This document shows positions 8,501 to 17,335 of a DNA stretch of 64,000 bases, in pieces. A program made the position numbers and the translations under genes. The DNA is taken from NCBI RefSeq assembly GCF_945957345.1, contig NZ_CAMFKW010000005.1, positions 1 to 64,000 of the forward strand, in the 5' to 3' direction. The stretch's first letter is position 1. Each line of letters starts with the position of its first letter. The notes below the pieces were generated by a model. That model was not told where the DNA came from, made no database searches, and worked only from the letters and a program-made list of their open reading frames with translations. This DNA is from an uncultured Allobosea sp. Lineage in GTDB: Bacteria; Pseudomonadota; Alphaproteobacteria; Rhizobiales; Beijerinckiaceae.

Positions 8501-8536
8501 GCGCCGCCGGGAGCGACCCCGGCGGCGCTTTTGTTT
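8501..8536 (+). terminator. Rho-independent terminator
   Basis: Perfect 11-bp stem (8501-8511 with 8518-8528), six-base loop AGCGAC, then TTTTGTTT. It ends the transcript of the 27-residue gene; an A-tract on its other side could let it also work for the minus-strand gene at 8564. Confidence 0.88.
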
Positions 8537-8563
8537 GTGCTGATGAAACCCGGTGCAGAGGCC

Positions 8564-8863
8564 TCAGCTTTCCGGGCAGGCCGTTTCCGAGACCTCCCAG
8601 GACATCATGTTGACCACCCGCCCGCAGGTGGCGACCCGGGGGCCTTGCGTGGTCCTGATGCAGGATTTGGAACCCTCGGCGATCTTGCGGCCGCCGTTCC
8701 AGCAGAAGCAGAGCGGCTCCGGCGCCTGCGCGAGGCGCGGCTTGTCGAGCGCGATCGCCGGTTCGGCGGCAGCGGCAGCTTCGCTGAACAGGAACAGGAC
8801 AGCGAGTGCGAGCATCCAGCTCAGCACGCGGTGTCGGCGAGGCCTAGGTCCGGATCCGGTCAT
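8564..8863 (-). CDS. Small secreted cysteine-containing protein
   Basis: A 99-residue protein with an Arg-rich N-terminus and a signal peptide (about residues 12-33, ending AAAAAEP). The mature part has five cysteines, starting with the CFCWNGGRKI segment and ending with ETACPES, suggesting disulfides in the periplasm. An AGGGAG site precedes ATG 8863. No enzymatic motif is visible and I do not know the function. It is convergent with the 27-residue gene; the terminator between them may serve both. Confidence 0.6.
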   Translation of the reverse strand: MTGSGPRPRRHRVLSWMLALAVLFLFSEAAAAAEPAIALDKPRLAQAPEPLCFCWNGGRKIAEGSKSCIRTTQGPRVATCGRVVNMMSWEVSETACPES

Positions 8864-9056
8864 GGCGCTCTCCCTGCGCCTCGCATGGCGAGACGGCGCG
8901 GAACATTAGCACATCGGCCCGTTCGCAACGAATAATTATGTACCGGATTGAAATAGTAAGGCATTTCAGCCTGTTAGCCGGATGGGGCCTTGCGTGGGAT
9001 GTGGCCTCTCTCCATATTGTGTCCCGGTGGGCCCATGGTGGGCTCCGGGAGGAACA

Positions 9057-10046
9057 ATGTCTCTGATTTCGCTCGCCCGTCGTGGACGTGCCGTCGCCCT
9101 GATCACCGGGGCCCTGTTGCTCGTGCCGCTCGTTGCCGAAGCCCGTCCGGGTGGTGGCCGCAGCTCGGGCAGCCGCGGATCGTTCACCAACAGCGCGCCG
9201 CCGTCGACCAGCACGACGCCGGGCGGCGCCCAGACCTTCCAGCGTTCGGCTCCGTCTTCGCCGGCTTCGCCGTCCATGGCCGGCCCCTCGGCCGCCGGTG
9301 CGGCTGCGCAGGCGGCTCGCCCGTCCTTCGCGCGCAACATGATGATGGGCATCGGCGCCGGTCTTCTCGGCGCGGGTCTGTTCGGCATGCTCTCGGGCTC
9401 CGGCTTCTTCGGTGGCCTGGCCTCGCTCGCCGGCATGCTCGGCTTCCTGCTGCAGATCGGCCTGATCGTCGGCATCGTCATGCTCGCCATCCGCTTCTTC
9501 CGCCGCCGCTCCGAGCCGCAGCTCGCCGGTGCGGGCGCGCCCTATGCCCGCCAGGGTTATGACGCCCCGCAGCCGCAGCAGGCGGCTCGCATGGGTGGTT
9601 TCGGCGGCGGCGCTGCCGCCGCGGCGGTGCAGCCGCAACAGATCGAGCTTGCCGGTGATGATTTCAACGCGTTCGAGCGCTTGCTCGGCGAGATCAACAC
9701 CGCCTACTCGAACGAGGACGAGGCTGGCCTGCGCCAGCGCACGACGCCGGAGATGTTCGGCTATTTCGACGAGGACCTCAGCGACAATGCCCGCCGCGGC
9801 GTCGCCGACCGCGTCTCCGACGTCAAGCTGCTGCAGGGCGACCTGTCGCAGGCCTGGCGCGAGGGCGATCTGGATTATGCCACCGTTGCGATGCGCTTCA
9901 GCCTGATCAACGCGGCTTACGACCGCAAGTCCGGCAAGGTCGTCGACGGCAGCGCGACGCAAGCCCAGGAGGTCAGCGAGTACTGGACCTTCGTGCGCGA
10001 GCGCGGTGGCGCCTGGAAGCTCTCGGGCATCCAGCAGGCGGCCTGA
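9057..10046 (+). CDS. Tim44 domain-containing protein
   Basis: A 329-residue protein with a signal peptide (ends LVAEARPGG), then a Ser/Pro/Ala-rich linker, a glycine-rich hydrophobic region with membrane helices (about residues 97-145), and a C-terminal domain from about residue 200 that resembles bacterial Tim44/TimA proteins ([38 protein letters not shown]). Bacterial members are membrane proteins of uncertain role. ATG 9057 follows GGGAGGA at 9047-9053. A terminator lies 25 bases after the stop, so it is a single-gene unit. Confidence 0.82.
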   Translation: MSLISLARRGRAVALITGALLLVPLVAEARPGGGRSSGSRGSFTNSAPPSTSTTPGGAQTFQRSAPSSPASPSMAGPSAAGAAAQAARPSFARNMMMGIGAGLLGAGLFGMLSGSGFFGGLASLAGMLGFLLQIGLIVGIVMLAIRFFRRRSEPQLAGAGAPYARQGYDAPQPQQAARMGGFGGGAAAAAVQPQQIELAGDDFNAFERLLGEINTAYSNEDEAGLRQRTTPEMFGYFDEDLSDNARRGVADRVSDVKLLQGDLSQAWREGDLDYATVAMRFSLINAAYDRKSGKVVDGSATQAQEVSEYWTFVRERGGAWKLSGIQQAA

Positions 10047-10071
10047 GTGCCGACAGCGTGAGAATACGAAG

Positions 10072-10100
10072 CGGCCGGGGCGACCCGGCCGTTTTGCTTT
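10072..10100 (+). terminator. Rho-independent terminator
   Basis: Perfect 8-bp stem CGGCCGGG / CCCGGCCG (10072-10079 with 10084-10091), GCGA tetraloop, followed by TTTTGCTTT. It separates the Tim44-domain gene from dapB. Confidence 0.85.
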
Positions 10101-10180
10101 GCCCGGCTTTCGGGTGTGCCGCTGGCGGAGCCCGGCCTATTGCGCTACTGGCGAATAAGGTCAGCCGGAGCCCGCCTTCC

Positions 10181-10996
10181 ATGAGTGATATGCGTCTCGT
10201 CGTCGTCGGTGCCGCCGGGCGGATGGGCCGGATGCTGATCCGCGCCATCGATCAGGCGCAGGGCTGCACGCTCGTGGCCGCTATCGAGCGACCGGGCTCT
10301 GCCGCGCTTGGCGAGGACGCCAGCATTCTTGCGGGCCTCCCAGCCTCCGGCGTCAAGGTGACGAGCGATGCGGCTGCGGCCTTCGCCGCTGCCGATGGCG
10401 TTCTCGATTTCACGGCGCCGGACCCGACGGTCGCCTTTGCCAAGCTGGCGGCCGAGGCCGGGATATTGCATGTCGTCGGCACGACCGGGCTAGAGCCCAA
10501 GCATCTGGCCGAGCTGGCCGAGGCAGCGAAGCGCACGCCCATCGTCCGCTCCGGCAATATGAGCCTCGGCGTCAACCTGCTGGCGGCCTTGGTGCGCAAG
10601 GTCGCCGCGACGCTCGGCACCGACTGGGACATCGAGATCGTCGAGATGCATCACCGCATGAAGGTCGACGCGCCCTCCGGCACCGCCGTCCTGCTCGGCG
10701 AGGCAGCGGCGGAGGGTCGCGCGGTCGATCTCGCGCAGACGCGTGTCGCCGGCCGCGACGGCATCACCGGCGCGCGTGAGGCTGGCACGATTGGCTTCGC
10801 GGCTCTGCGCGGCGGCACGGTCGTCGGCGATCACAAGGTGATCTTCGCAGGTGCCGGCGAGCGGCTCGAACTTGCCCATGTCGCGGAGGATCGCAGCCTC
10901 TTTGCGCAAGGCGCGATCAAGGCCGCTCTCTGGGGCAGGGGGCGCGAGCCGAAGCTCTATTCCATGGCCGACGTGCTCGGCCTCGACGCGCTCTGA
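10181..10996 (+). CDS. dapB: 4-hydroxy-tetrahydrodipicolinate reductase
   Basis: The NAD(P)H-dependent reductase of the lysine/diaminopimelate pathway, cytosolic. The 271-residue product opens with the Rossmann motif [11 protein letters not shown] and carries the catalytic signature [18 protein letters not shown]. The standard length of about 270 residues supports ATG 10181 over the upstream in-frame start at 10058. alkB follows after two bases, so the two are cotranscribed. dapE, a later step of the pathway, is at 24-25 kb. Confidence 0.95.
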   Translation: MSDMRLVVVGAAGRMGRMLIRAIDQAQGCTLVAAIERPGSAALGEDASILAGLPASGVKVTSDAAAAFAAADGVLDFTAPDPTVAFAKLAAEAGILHVVGTTGLEPKHLAELAEAAKRTPIVRSGNMSLGVNLLAALVRKVAATLGTDWDIEIVEMHHRMKVDAPSGTAVLLGEAAAEGRAVDLAQTRVAGRDGITGAREAGTIGFAALRGGTVVGDHKVIFAGAGERLELAHVAEDRSLFAQGAIKAALWGRGREPKLYSMADVLGLDAL

Positions 10997-10998
10997 CC

Positions 10999-11622
10999 AT
11001 GACGCGGGTCGTCGTCGCGCCAGGCGTGGTCCACTGGCCGGGCAAGCTGGCGCCGGAGGAGCAGGCGGCGTTGGTGGCGGAGTTGCGCGCGGTGGCGCGC
11101 AAGGCGCCGTTCTTCCAGCCGCGCATGCCCAAGTCCGGCACGCCCTTCTCGGTCCGCATGACCAATTGTGGTTCGCTTGGCTGGGTCTCGGATATCAACG
11201 GCTATCGCTACCAGCCGGACCATCCTGAGACCGGCGAACCCTGGCCGATCATGCCGGCTCCGCTGCTCGACCTCTGGCGGGAACTGGCCGGTTATCCGCA
11301 TCCGCCTGAGGCCTGCCTGGTCAATTTCTATGCGGCTGGCGCCAAGATGGGTTTGCATCAGGACCGCGACGAGCAGGATTTCGACGCGCCAGTGCTGTCG
11401 GTCTCGCTCGGCGACGCCGCGCTCTTTCGCATCGGCGGCACGACGCGCGGCGGCAAGACGACCTCGCTCAAGCTTGCCTCGGGCGACGTACTGCTTTTCG
11501 GCGGGGAGGCGCGGCTGGCCTATCACGGCATCGACCGCATCCTGACGGGCTCATCCACGCTGCTGCCCGAGGGCGGGCGTATCAACCTGACGCTGAGGCG
11601 GGTGACGAAGCCGAAATCCTAG
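10999..11622 (+). CDS. alkB: Alkylated-DNA repair dioxygenase AlkB
   Basis: A 207-residue Fe(II)/2-oxoglutarate dioxygenase that oxidatively removes alkyl groups from DNA or RNA bases. Seen: metal ligands in LHQDRDE (HxD) and AYHGID, and the 2-oxoglutarate arginine pair in RINLTLRR. The preceding NFYAAGAKMGLHQD segment is the classical AlkB stretch. ATG 10999 begins two bases after the dapB stop. It converges with the TRIC-channel gene, whose 3' end overlaps alkB by four bases. Confidence 0.92.
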   Translation: MTRVVVAPGVVHWPGKLAPEEQAALVAELRAVARKAPFFQPRMPKSGTPFSVRMTNCGSLGWVSDINGYRYQPDHPETGEPWPIMPAPLLDLWRELAGYPHPPEACLVNFYAAGAKMGLHQDRDEQDFDAPVLSVSLGDAALFRIGGTTRGGKTTSLKLASGDVLLFGGEARLAYHGIDRILTGSSTLLPEGGRINLTLRRVTKPKS

Positions 11623-12239
11623 TCGGCCGATTTGCCAGGTAGGCTCGGGAAGGACCATCCGAACAGCAGGGAGCCGGCTCGCAGGCCGAAACAGGCTGCG
11701 AGGCCGCCAAACATCACGATCGGACCGGAGAAGCCGAGGCCGACGAGCAGCGCCGTCATGGCGGCACCTGCCGTGGCTGCGGTCACGTAGAAATCGCGGC
11801 TCCACAGCACCATCGGCCGGTCGCCGGCGAGGATATCGCGCAGGATGCCGCCGAAGGTTCCGGTCATCGCGCCGAGCGCGACGGCCGAGAGCACGGGCAC
11901 GGCCGCGTCGAGGCCCTTGAGCGTGCCGATGACGGCGAAAAGTGAGAGACCGGCGGCGTCGGCCCAGATCAGCAGCTTGCGGCCGCCCCAGCCTTCCAGC
12001 ACGCCGGGCCGGAGATAGGCCAGCAGCCAGGCGCAGAGCGCGACGACGGTGCAGGTGATGACGTCGCTGGGGTCGCGCACCCAGAAGATGCCGCGCCCGA
12101 GCAGGACGTCCCGCAAGGTGCCGCCGCCGACGCCGGTCACGACCGCCAGCAGGATGAAGCCGAACGGATCCATGCCCTTGCGGGCGGCGACGAGGGCGCC
12201 GGTCAGCGCGAAGATGGCGACGCCGGCAACCTCGAACAC
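11619..12239 (-). CDS. Trimeric intracellular cation (TRIC) channel family protein
   Basis: A 206-residue protein of about seven membrane helices with two repeated glycine-rich motifs: VTGVGGGTLRDVLLGR and MTGTFGGILRDILAGDRP, typical of the YadS/UPF0126 TRIC family. These form potassium-permeable trimers in other species. The best start is GTG 12239, four bases after the grpE stop, giving an N-terminus slightly shorter than usual; no ATG exists upstream in frame within this stretch. It is the last gene of a glnD-grpE-TRIC run. Confidence 0.85.
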   Translation of the reverse strand: MFEVAGVAIFALTGALVAARKGMDPFGFILLAVVTGVGGGTLRDVLLGRGIFWVRDPSDVITCTVVALCAWLLAYLRPGVLEGWGGRKLLIWADAAGLSLFAVIGTLKGLDAAVPVLSAVALGAMTGTFGGILRDILAGDRPMVLWSRDFYVTAATAGAAMTALLVGLGFSGPIVMFGGLAACFGLRAGSLLFGWSFPSLPGKSAD

Positions 12240-12243
12240 GGCG

Positions 12244-12846
12244 TCAGTGCTGGGTCGGTTCGCCGGCCGGCGCTTCCGGAGCCTTGGGAGCGCCTGCGGA
12301 GACGCCGACCAGGGCCGGGCGCAGCACGCGCTCGCCGATCTTGTAGCCGATCTGCACGACCTTCGAGACCAGCCCCTTGGCGATCGTGGCGTCGGGCGCC
12401 TCGAACATCGCCTGGTGCAGGTTGGGGTCGAATTTCTCGCCCTGGGGATCGATCCGGCGCACGCCGTGGCGCTCGAGCGTCTTGAGCAGCTCGCGCTCGG
12501 TCAGCTCGACGCCCTCATGCAGCGCCTTCACGGCGGCATCGGCCGTCTTCATCGCATCGCCCGGCACACTTTCCAGCGCCCGGCGCAGATTGTCCGAGGA
12601 ACCGAGCATGTCGCGCGCGAAGCTGGTCACCGCATAAGCCTTGGCATCGGCGATTTCGCGCTCGGTACGGCGGCGCAGGTTCTCCATCTCGGCGAGCGTG
12701 CGCAGCAGCTTGTCCTTGAGGTCGTCGCGCTCGGCCTGAAGCTTGGCGAGCTGGGTTTCTATGCCCGTCTCGGTGGCCGCAGCCTGTTCGGGCGCATCCG
12801 CGCCGGCTTCGAGGTTGGGGTCTTCCGTCGCAGGGTTCTGCGTCAT
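12244..12846 (-). CDS. grpE: Nucleotide exchange factor GrpE
   Basis: A 200-residue DnaK nucleotide-exchange factor. Residues 30-75 form the long coiled coil ([21 protein letters not shown]...), followed by the four-helix and beta-wing region with [14 protein letters not shown] and [14 protein letters not shown]. It follows glnD by 92 bases and is not linked to hrcA or dnaK here. In that gap, CTTGAT (12943-12938) and CGATAT (12920-12915) are 17 bases apart on the minus strand, a faint sigma-32-like pattern that overlaps the glnD stop; I would not rely on it. Confidence 0.95.
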   Translation of the reverse strand: MTQNPATEDPNLEAGADAPEQAAATETGIETQLAKLQAERDDLKDKLLRTLAEMENLRRRTEREIADAKAYAVTSFARDMLGSSDNLRRALESVPGDAMKTADAAVKALHEGVELTERELLKTLERHGVRRIDPQGEKFDPNLHQAMFEAPDATIAKGLVSKVVQIGYKIGERVLRPALVGVSAGAPKAPEAPAGEPTQH

Positions 12847-12938
12847 TTTATCGTCACGTCCCTTTCCTGGCTGGCTGCGCCGCCCTTGCGAGGGCTCAGC
12901 CGCGTTCGTGCCGGATATCGGCCTTATGGTCGTTTAAA

Positions 12939-15749
12939 TCAAGCGCGGGCCGGCACTTTCGCCTTGGCCGGGGCCGGCTTCTCGCCCTCGAACTTGAAGA
13001 CGTCGATGAGCGCCTTGCGGATCGTCAGTTGCCGGCCGGTCGTCACGATCTTCGCATGGGTCAGGTCGGTGACGTAGAACACGTCGACCGCCTTTTCGCC
13101 GAAGGTCGCGATATGGGCCGAGGCGATGTTGAGGTTGAGCTTACCGATCGCCGTGGTGAGATCGTAGAGCAGGCCCGGCCGGTCGAGGCCGGAGACCTCC
13201 AGCACCGTGTGGCGCGCCGAAAGCACGTTGTCGATCACGACCTCGGGCTCGACCTGGAAGGTCTGGCCGCGCGGCGGCGGCGCCCGGCGCTGCGCCACGA
13301 GATCGGCGATCTTGATCTCGCCCTTGAGCGCCCGCTCGATCGCGGCGGCGATGCGCTCAGCCCGGCGCAATTCGTCGTCGTCGCGGTCGAAGGCGCGCGA
13401 GACCGAGATCGTGTCGAGCACCAGTCCGTCGCTGGTCGTGAAGATCTGTGCATCCACGATGTTGCCACCGGCCGCCGCACAGGCGCCGGTGATGATGGCG
13501 AGCAGGCGCGGATGGTCCGGAGCAAGCACGGTGAGCTCGGTCACGCCGCGGAACTGGTCGGTCTCGACGATCGTCGCGGTGGTGCGCCCCGCAGCTTCCG
13601 CTTCACGCAGGAAGCGCGCATGCTTCTCCTGCTCGTCCGGATCGACCTTGATCCAGTAGGCCGGGTAATGACGCGCGACATAGGCATCGCGCTCCGCTTC
13701 TTCCCAGTCGGACAGGCGCCGGCGCAATTCGTCCTGCTTCATCGCCACGCGCGCCTTGCGCTCGACCGCCGAATGGCCGCCGGTAAGGACCAGTTCCGTC
13801 TCGTAATAGAGCGTACGCAGAAGCTGGCCCTTCCAGCCGTTCCAGACGCCGGGCCCGACGGCCTTGATATCGGCGACGGTGAGGATCAGCAGCAGCTTCA
13901 GGCGCTCCAGAGTCTGGACCGTGGCGGCGAAGCTCTCGATCGTCTTGGGGTCGCCGAGATCGCGGCTCTGCGCCACCGTCGACATGTCGAGATGGTGTTC
14001 GACAAGCCAGGAGACGGTCTCCGTCTGCGCCGGCGTGAGGCCGAAGCGCGGGCCGAGCTTGCGGGCGATCCTGGCGCCGGCGATCGAATGGTCCTCCGGC
14101 CGGCCCTTGGCGATGTCGTGCAGGAAGAGCGCGACATAGAGCGCCCGCCGGTTGGCGATGGTCGGCATGATCTCGTTGGCGAGCGGATGCTCGGCCTCCA
14201 GCACGCCGGCATCGATCTCGGCCAGCACGCCCATGGCGCGGATCAGGTGCTCGTCCACCGTGTAGTGGTGGTACATGTTGAACTGCATCATTGCGACGAT
14301 GCGGCCGAAATCCGGGACGAAGCGTCCGAGCAAACCGGATTCGTTCATGCGCCGGAGCACCACCTCCGGCGAGCGCCGGCCGGTGAGGATCTCCAGGAAG
14401 ATGCGGTTGGCTTCCGGCTCGTTGCGCAGGCCGGGCGTCACCAGCCGGAGCGATTGGGTCACCAGCCGGCTGGCATCGGGATGGATCGCGAGGTCCTCGC
14501 GGCTGGCGATGGCATAGAGCCGGAGCAGGTTGACCGGATCGCGCTCGAAAGCGCTGTCGTCGACGACATTGAGCCGCTGGCTGGTCAGCTTGAAATCGCT
14601 ATGGCCGAGCGAGCGCTCGCGCTTGCGCTTGGCAAGCGTGTCGAACAGTCGCGAGAGCGTGGCGCGCGGCTTTTGCTGGCGTGCCTCCAGCGCTGCGCAG
14701 ACGATGGCGGTGAGATCGCCGACATCCTTGGCGATCAGGAAGTAGGCCTTCATGAAGCGCTCGACCGGCGCCTGCCCGCTGCGCCCGGCATAGCCGATCT
14801 CGGCTGCGACCTGCCTTTGCAGGTCGAAGGACAATCGCTCCTCGGCCCGGCCGGTGATGAAATGCAGCCAGCAGCGTACGCGCCAGAGGAATTCCTCCGA
14901 GCGCTGGAACATCTGCAATTCCTGCTGGTCGAACAGTCCCGCCTCGACGAGCTCACGCACGTCATGGACGCGGTAGGCGTATTTGGCGATCCAGAACAGC
15001 GTGTTGAGGTCGCGCAAGCCACCCTTGCCGTCCTTGACGTTGGGCTCGACCAGATAGCGCGAGGCGCCGGCCCGCTGCACCCGAAGCTCGCGCTCCGCAA
15101 GCTTGGCCTCGGTGAAGGCCTGCGCCGTGCCCTCGACCACCTCGGCGTCGAAGCGCCGGACCATCTCGTCGAAGAGCGCGCGGTCCCCCACCAGGAAGCG
15201 CGCCTCCAGCAGGGCGGTGCGGATCGTCATGTCGGCGCGGGCCTCGCGCACGCAATCGTCGATCGAGCGCACGGAATGGCCGGTCTTCAGCTTCAGATCC
15301 CAGAGCGGATAGAGCATGGACTCGACCACGCTCTCGCCCCAGGCCGTCTGCTTGTGCGGGAACAGGAAGAGCAGGTCGACATCAGAGCCCGGCGCCAGCG
15401 TGCCGCGCCCGTACCCGCCGACGGCGACGACCGCGATCCGCTCGGACTGCGAAGGATTGTCGGCCGGATAGAAATAGGTGGTGGCGGCGCTGTGCAGTCC
15501 CCGCACCACCGCATCCATCACGGCCGAGAGCCGATGCGCGCAGGCAAGCCCGCCACGCGGCCCGGCGAGGATCGCGCGAGCCGAAGCGTGGCCCTCGTCG
15601 AGCAATTGCCGCAGCCCGGCAATGAGCGCCTGCCGCATCCTGGCCTTGTCGCGCCGGTTGATCCCCTCGAACAGCCGCGCGACGCCTGCGTCGGGATTGT
15701 GCAGCATCTCGGCGAGCGGCAGGGCAGGCTTGATGGGAGGCGCAGTCAC
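12939..15749 (-). CDS. glnD: [Protein-PII] uridylyltransferase / uridylyl-removing enzyme
   Basis: The nitrogen sensor that uridylylates PII proteins when glutamine is low and reverses this when it is high. The 936-residue protein has the nucleotidyltransferase motif GGYGRGTLAPGSDVD (about residue 110), an HD hydrolase domain (FLHDIAKGRPEDH, about residue 540), and two C-terminal ACT domains (around FRGVTELTVLAPDHPRLL and LEVSGLDRPGLLYDLTTAIG) that sense glutamine. Start is GTG 15749 with GGAGC upstream. A 932-residue plus-strand frame across it is a GC shadow. rpoN and ptsN, also linked to nitrogen control, are at 29-32 kb. Confidence 0.95.
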   Translation of the reverse strand: MTAPPIKPALPLAEMLHNPDAGVARLFEGINRRDKARMRQALIAGLRQLLDEGHASARAILAGPRGGLACAHRLSAVMDAVVRGLHSAATTYFYPADNPSQSERIAVVAVGGYGRGTLAPGSDVDLLFLFPHKQTAWGESVVESMLYPLWDLKLKTGHSVRSIDDCVREARADMTIRTALLEARFLVGDRALFDEMVRRFDAEVVEGTAQAFTEAKLAERELRVQRAGASRYLVEPNVKDGKGGLRDLNTLFWIAKYAYRVHDVRELVEAGLFDQQELQMFQRSEEFLWRVRCWLHFITGRAEERLSFDLQRQVAAEIGYAGRSGQAPVERFMKAYFLIAKDVGDLTAIVCAALEARQQKPRATLSRLFDTLAKRKRERSLGHSDFKLTSQRLNVVDDSAFERDPVNLLRLYAIASREDLAIHPDASRLVTQSLRLVTPGLRNEPEANRIFLEILTGRRSPEVVLRRMNESGLLGRFVPDFGRIVAMMQFNMYHHYTVDEHLIRAMGVLAEIDAGVLEAEHPLANEIMPTIANRRALYVALFLHDIAKGRPEDHSIAGARIARKLGPRFGLTPAQTETVSWLVEHHLDMSTVAQSRDLGDPKTIESFAATVQTLERLKLLLILTVADIKAVGPGVWNGWKGQLLRTLYYETELVLTGGHSAVERKARVAMKQDELRRRLSDWEEAERDAYVARHYPAYWIKVDPDEQEKHARFLREAEAAGRTTATIVETDQFRGVTELTVLAPDHPRLLAIITGACAAAGGNIVDAQIFTTSDGLVLDTISVSRAFDRDDDELRRAERIAAAIERALKGEIKIADLVAQRRAPPPRGQTFQVEPEVVIDNVLSARHTVLEVSGLDRPGLLYDLTTAIGKLNLNIASAHIATFGEKAVDVFYVTDLTHAKIVTTGRQLTIRKALIDVFKFEGEKPAPAKAKVPARA

Positions 15750-15868
15750 GAAAGCTCCGTTCCGGCGGGCATCGCCTTTCGTAACATGGCGGCGCGGGCG
15801 GGTGAGAGGATAAATTTAAACACGTAAAAGATGTGAAATGTGGGCGAAGGCATTCCTTTACAGGTCGT

Positions 15869-15897
15869 TTGACAAAACGGACGCTCGGACCTTAAAA
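15869..15897 (+). promoter_or_regulatory. Predicted sigma-70 promoter for the ABC-like ATPase/osmC pair
   Basis: TTGACA (15869-15874), a 17-base spacer and TTAAAA (15892-15897), in an AT-richer gap after the divergent glnD start. It is 125 bases before the ATG at 16023. Confidence 0.5.
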
Positions 15898-16022
15898 GAG
15901 GATACGCGCCGATTTGAGCCTCAGCTTGCGGGCGCGAAACAAATGCAGCTAAAGCGCGGGAACGACGGGACGGCTCGATGCCGTCGGCGCTCCTTCCGCC
16001 TTGTCTATGGATGGAGCCTGCG

Positions 16023-16733
16023 ATGTCGGCCTCTCTTCACGATTTCTCCCGCTCTCGCGAGAATGCCCCGGCGCGCCCCAGGGCTGGCGAGGTTGTCGCC
16101 CTGCTCGGTCCGTCCGAGGTACGGGGAGCAAGCTTACGTGCCTTCGCCGGCCTGAAGGCCGATGAAGGAGCAATCCCGACGGCCGAGGTCGGTCTGCTCT
16201 GTGCTCGGCCACGCTTCTTTGCCTGGCTCGATCTAACCGAAAACCTGGCTTTCGCCCTCCCGAACGCAACGCCGTTCGAGCGCGAGGGCTTGATCGCCAA
16301 CGTGCTGGTTCGCCTCGGCCTCGCCGGGCAGGCGACGCAGCGGCCGGCCGCGCTCTCGCCCGAAGGGCTGCTGCGGCTCGCCATCGCTCGCCTCCTGCTG
16401 GTCAGGCCGCGTCTGCTGCTGATCGACGAGCCCTTTGCAGCCCTCGATGCCGAGGCGCGCGCCCGGCTCGCCGCCTTCCTGCCGGAACTCTCCACGCAAG
16501 CGCGCCCGGCCGTCGTCATCGCCACCGGCTCGGTCGAGGAGGCCCTGGGGCTCGCCGATCGCATCCACGTCCTGCCGCGGGAGTCAGGGCCGGTCGCCTT
16601 CAGCCTCGACAATCTCTTGGCGCGTCCGCGCGAGGAGGGCTCTGTCGGCTTCGTTACGCTCCGCCGCGAATTGCGCCGGGCGCTCGAAAAGGAGAGCCGG
16701 CCGGCCACGCCGGAGGTGGAGGCTGCGGCCTGA
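16023..16733 (+). CDS. Degenerate ABC transporter ATP-binding protein
   Basis: A 236-residue protein with the fold signatures of NrtD/SsuB-type ABC ATPases but altered catalytic motifs. Walker A reads GPSEVRGAS at residues 29-37, lacking the glycines, the lysine and the following Ser/Thr. The signature is LSPEG in place of LSGGQ. The switch region is IATGSVEEA, with no histidine. Walker B (LLLIDEPFAALD) is intact. It should not hydrolyse ATP in the usual way. No permease is adjacent; osmC follows 41 bases downstream. ATG 16023 follows GGAG with six bases between; the earlier ATG at 15978 is less well placed. A regulatory role is possible but speculative. Confidence 0.72.
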   Translation: MSASLHDFSRSRENAPARPRAGEVVALLGPSEVRGASLRAFAGLKADEGAIPTAEVGLLCARPRFFAWLDLTENLAFALPNATPFEREGLIANVLVRLGLAGQATQRPAALSPEGLLRLAIARLLLVRPRLLLIDEPFAALDAEARARLAAFLPELSTQARPAVVIATGSVEEALGLADRIHVLPRESGPVAFSLDNLLARPREEGSVGFVTLRRELRRALEKESRPATPEVEAAA

Positions 16734-16774
16734 AGCCGCTACAACGCGGCAGCCGCTTCAGGAGGATCACGATC

Positions 16775-17290
16775 ATGGATGTCGCTGCGCTGCGCGCCTT
16801 GCAGGCTCCGCTCAAGGACGAATACCGGACCAACCCTGAAGCCGCTGTCATCACGCTCAAGGCCCATGGCGAGCTCGATGACCAGCATATTGCCTGCAAG
16901 GTCGAGACCGGTCGCGCCATCGCGCTAGCCGGCCTGCATCCCGCCACAGGCGGTTCCGGTGCCGAGCTCTGCTCAGGCGACATGCTGCTGGAGGCGCTGG
17001 TCGCCTGCGCCGGCGTGACGCTGAAGGCGGTCGCGACCGCGCTGGAGATCGAACTGAAGAAGGGCGCTGTCCGCGCCGAGGGCGATCTCGACTTCCGCGG
17101 CACGCTCGGCGTCGCCAAGGATGCGGCCGTCGGCTTCAAGGCGATCCGGCTGTTCTTCGATGTCGAAAGCGATGCGCCGAAGGAGAAGCTCGACACGCTG
17201 CTCAAGCTCACCGAGCGCTATTGCGTGGTCTTCCAGACGCTGAACGTGAAGCCGGAGCTGTCGGCCACCCTGCAAAGCAACGCCTCCTGA
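16775..17290 (+). CDS. OsmC family protein
   Basis: A 171-residue member of the OsmC/Ohr fold, thiol peroxidases or related proteins that detoxify organic hydroperoxides. The segment SGDMLLEALVACAGVTLKAVA carries the conserved cysteine on the central helix, and the second cysteine is probably in RYCVVFQTL. ATG 16775 follows AGGAGG at 16759-16764 with ten bases between. It lies downstream of the degenerate ABC ATPase and probably shares its promoter. A perfect 11-bp hairpin covers its stop codon. Confidence 0.85.
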   Translation: MDVAALRALQAPLKDEYRTNPEAAVITLKAHGELDDQHIACKVETGRAIALAGLHPATGGSGAELCSGDMLLEALVACAGVTLKAVATALEIELKKGAVRAEGDLDFRGTLGVAKDAAVGFKAIRLFFDVESDAPKEKLDTLLKLTERYCVVFQTLNVKPELSATLQSNAS

Positions 17291-17306
17291 CAGGGGTCAG
17301 GAGGCG
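17281..17306. terminator. Hairpin over the osmC stop codon
   Basis: A perfect 11-bp stem (17281-17291 with 17296-17306) with an AGGG loop. The TGA stop of osmC is inside the left arm. No T-tract follows on either strand, so it may be an mRNA 3'-end stabiliser rather than an intrinsic terminator; the chemoreceptor gene converges 30 bases beyond. Confidence 0.4.
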
Positions 17307-17335
17307 CCTGAAAACAGGGTTGAATGGGAGGGGAG

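Noticed and set aside
12915-12943. Heat-shock (sigma-32) promoter before grpE
   Set aside because: The -35-like CTTGAT is part of the glnD stop region and the -10 half is poor; mentioned only in the grpE entry.
13029-15827. A 932-codon plus-strand open frame opposite glnD
   Set aside because: High-GC antisense shadow: its product is Arg/Gly/Asp-rich with no domain, whereas the minus strand encodes a full GlnD with all motifs.
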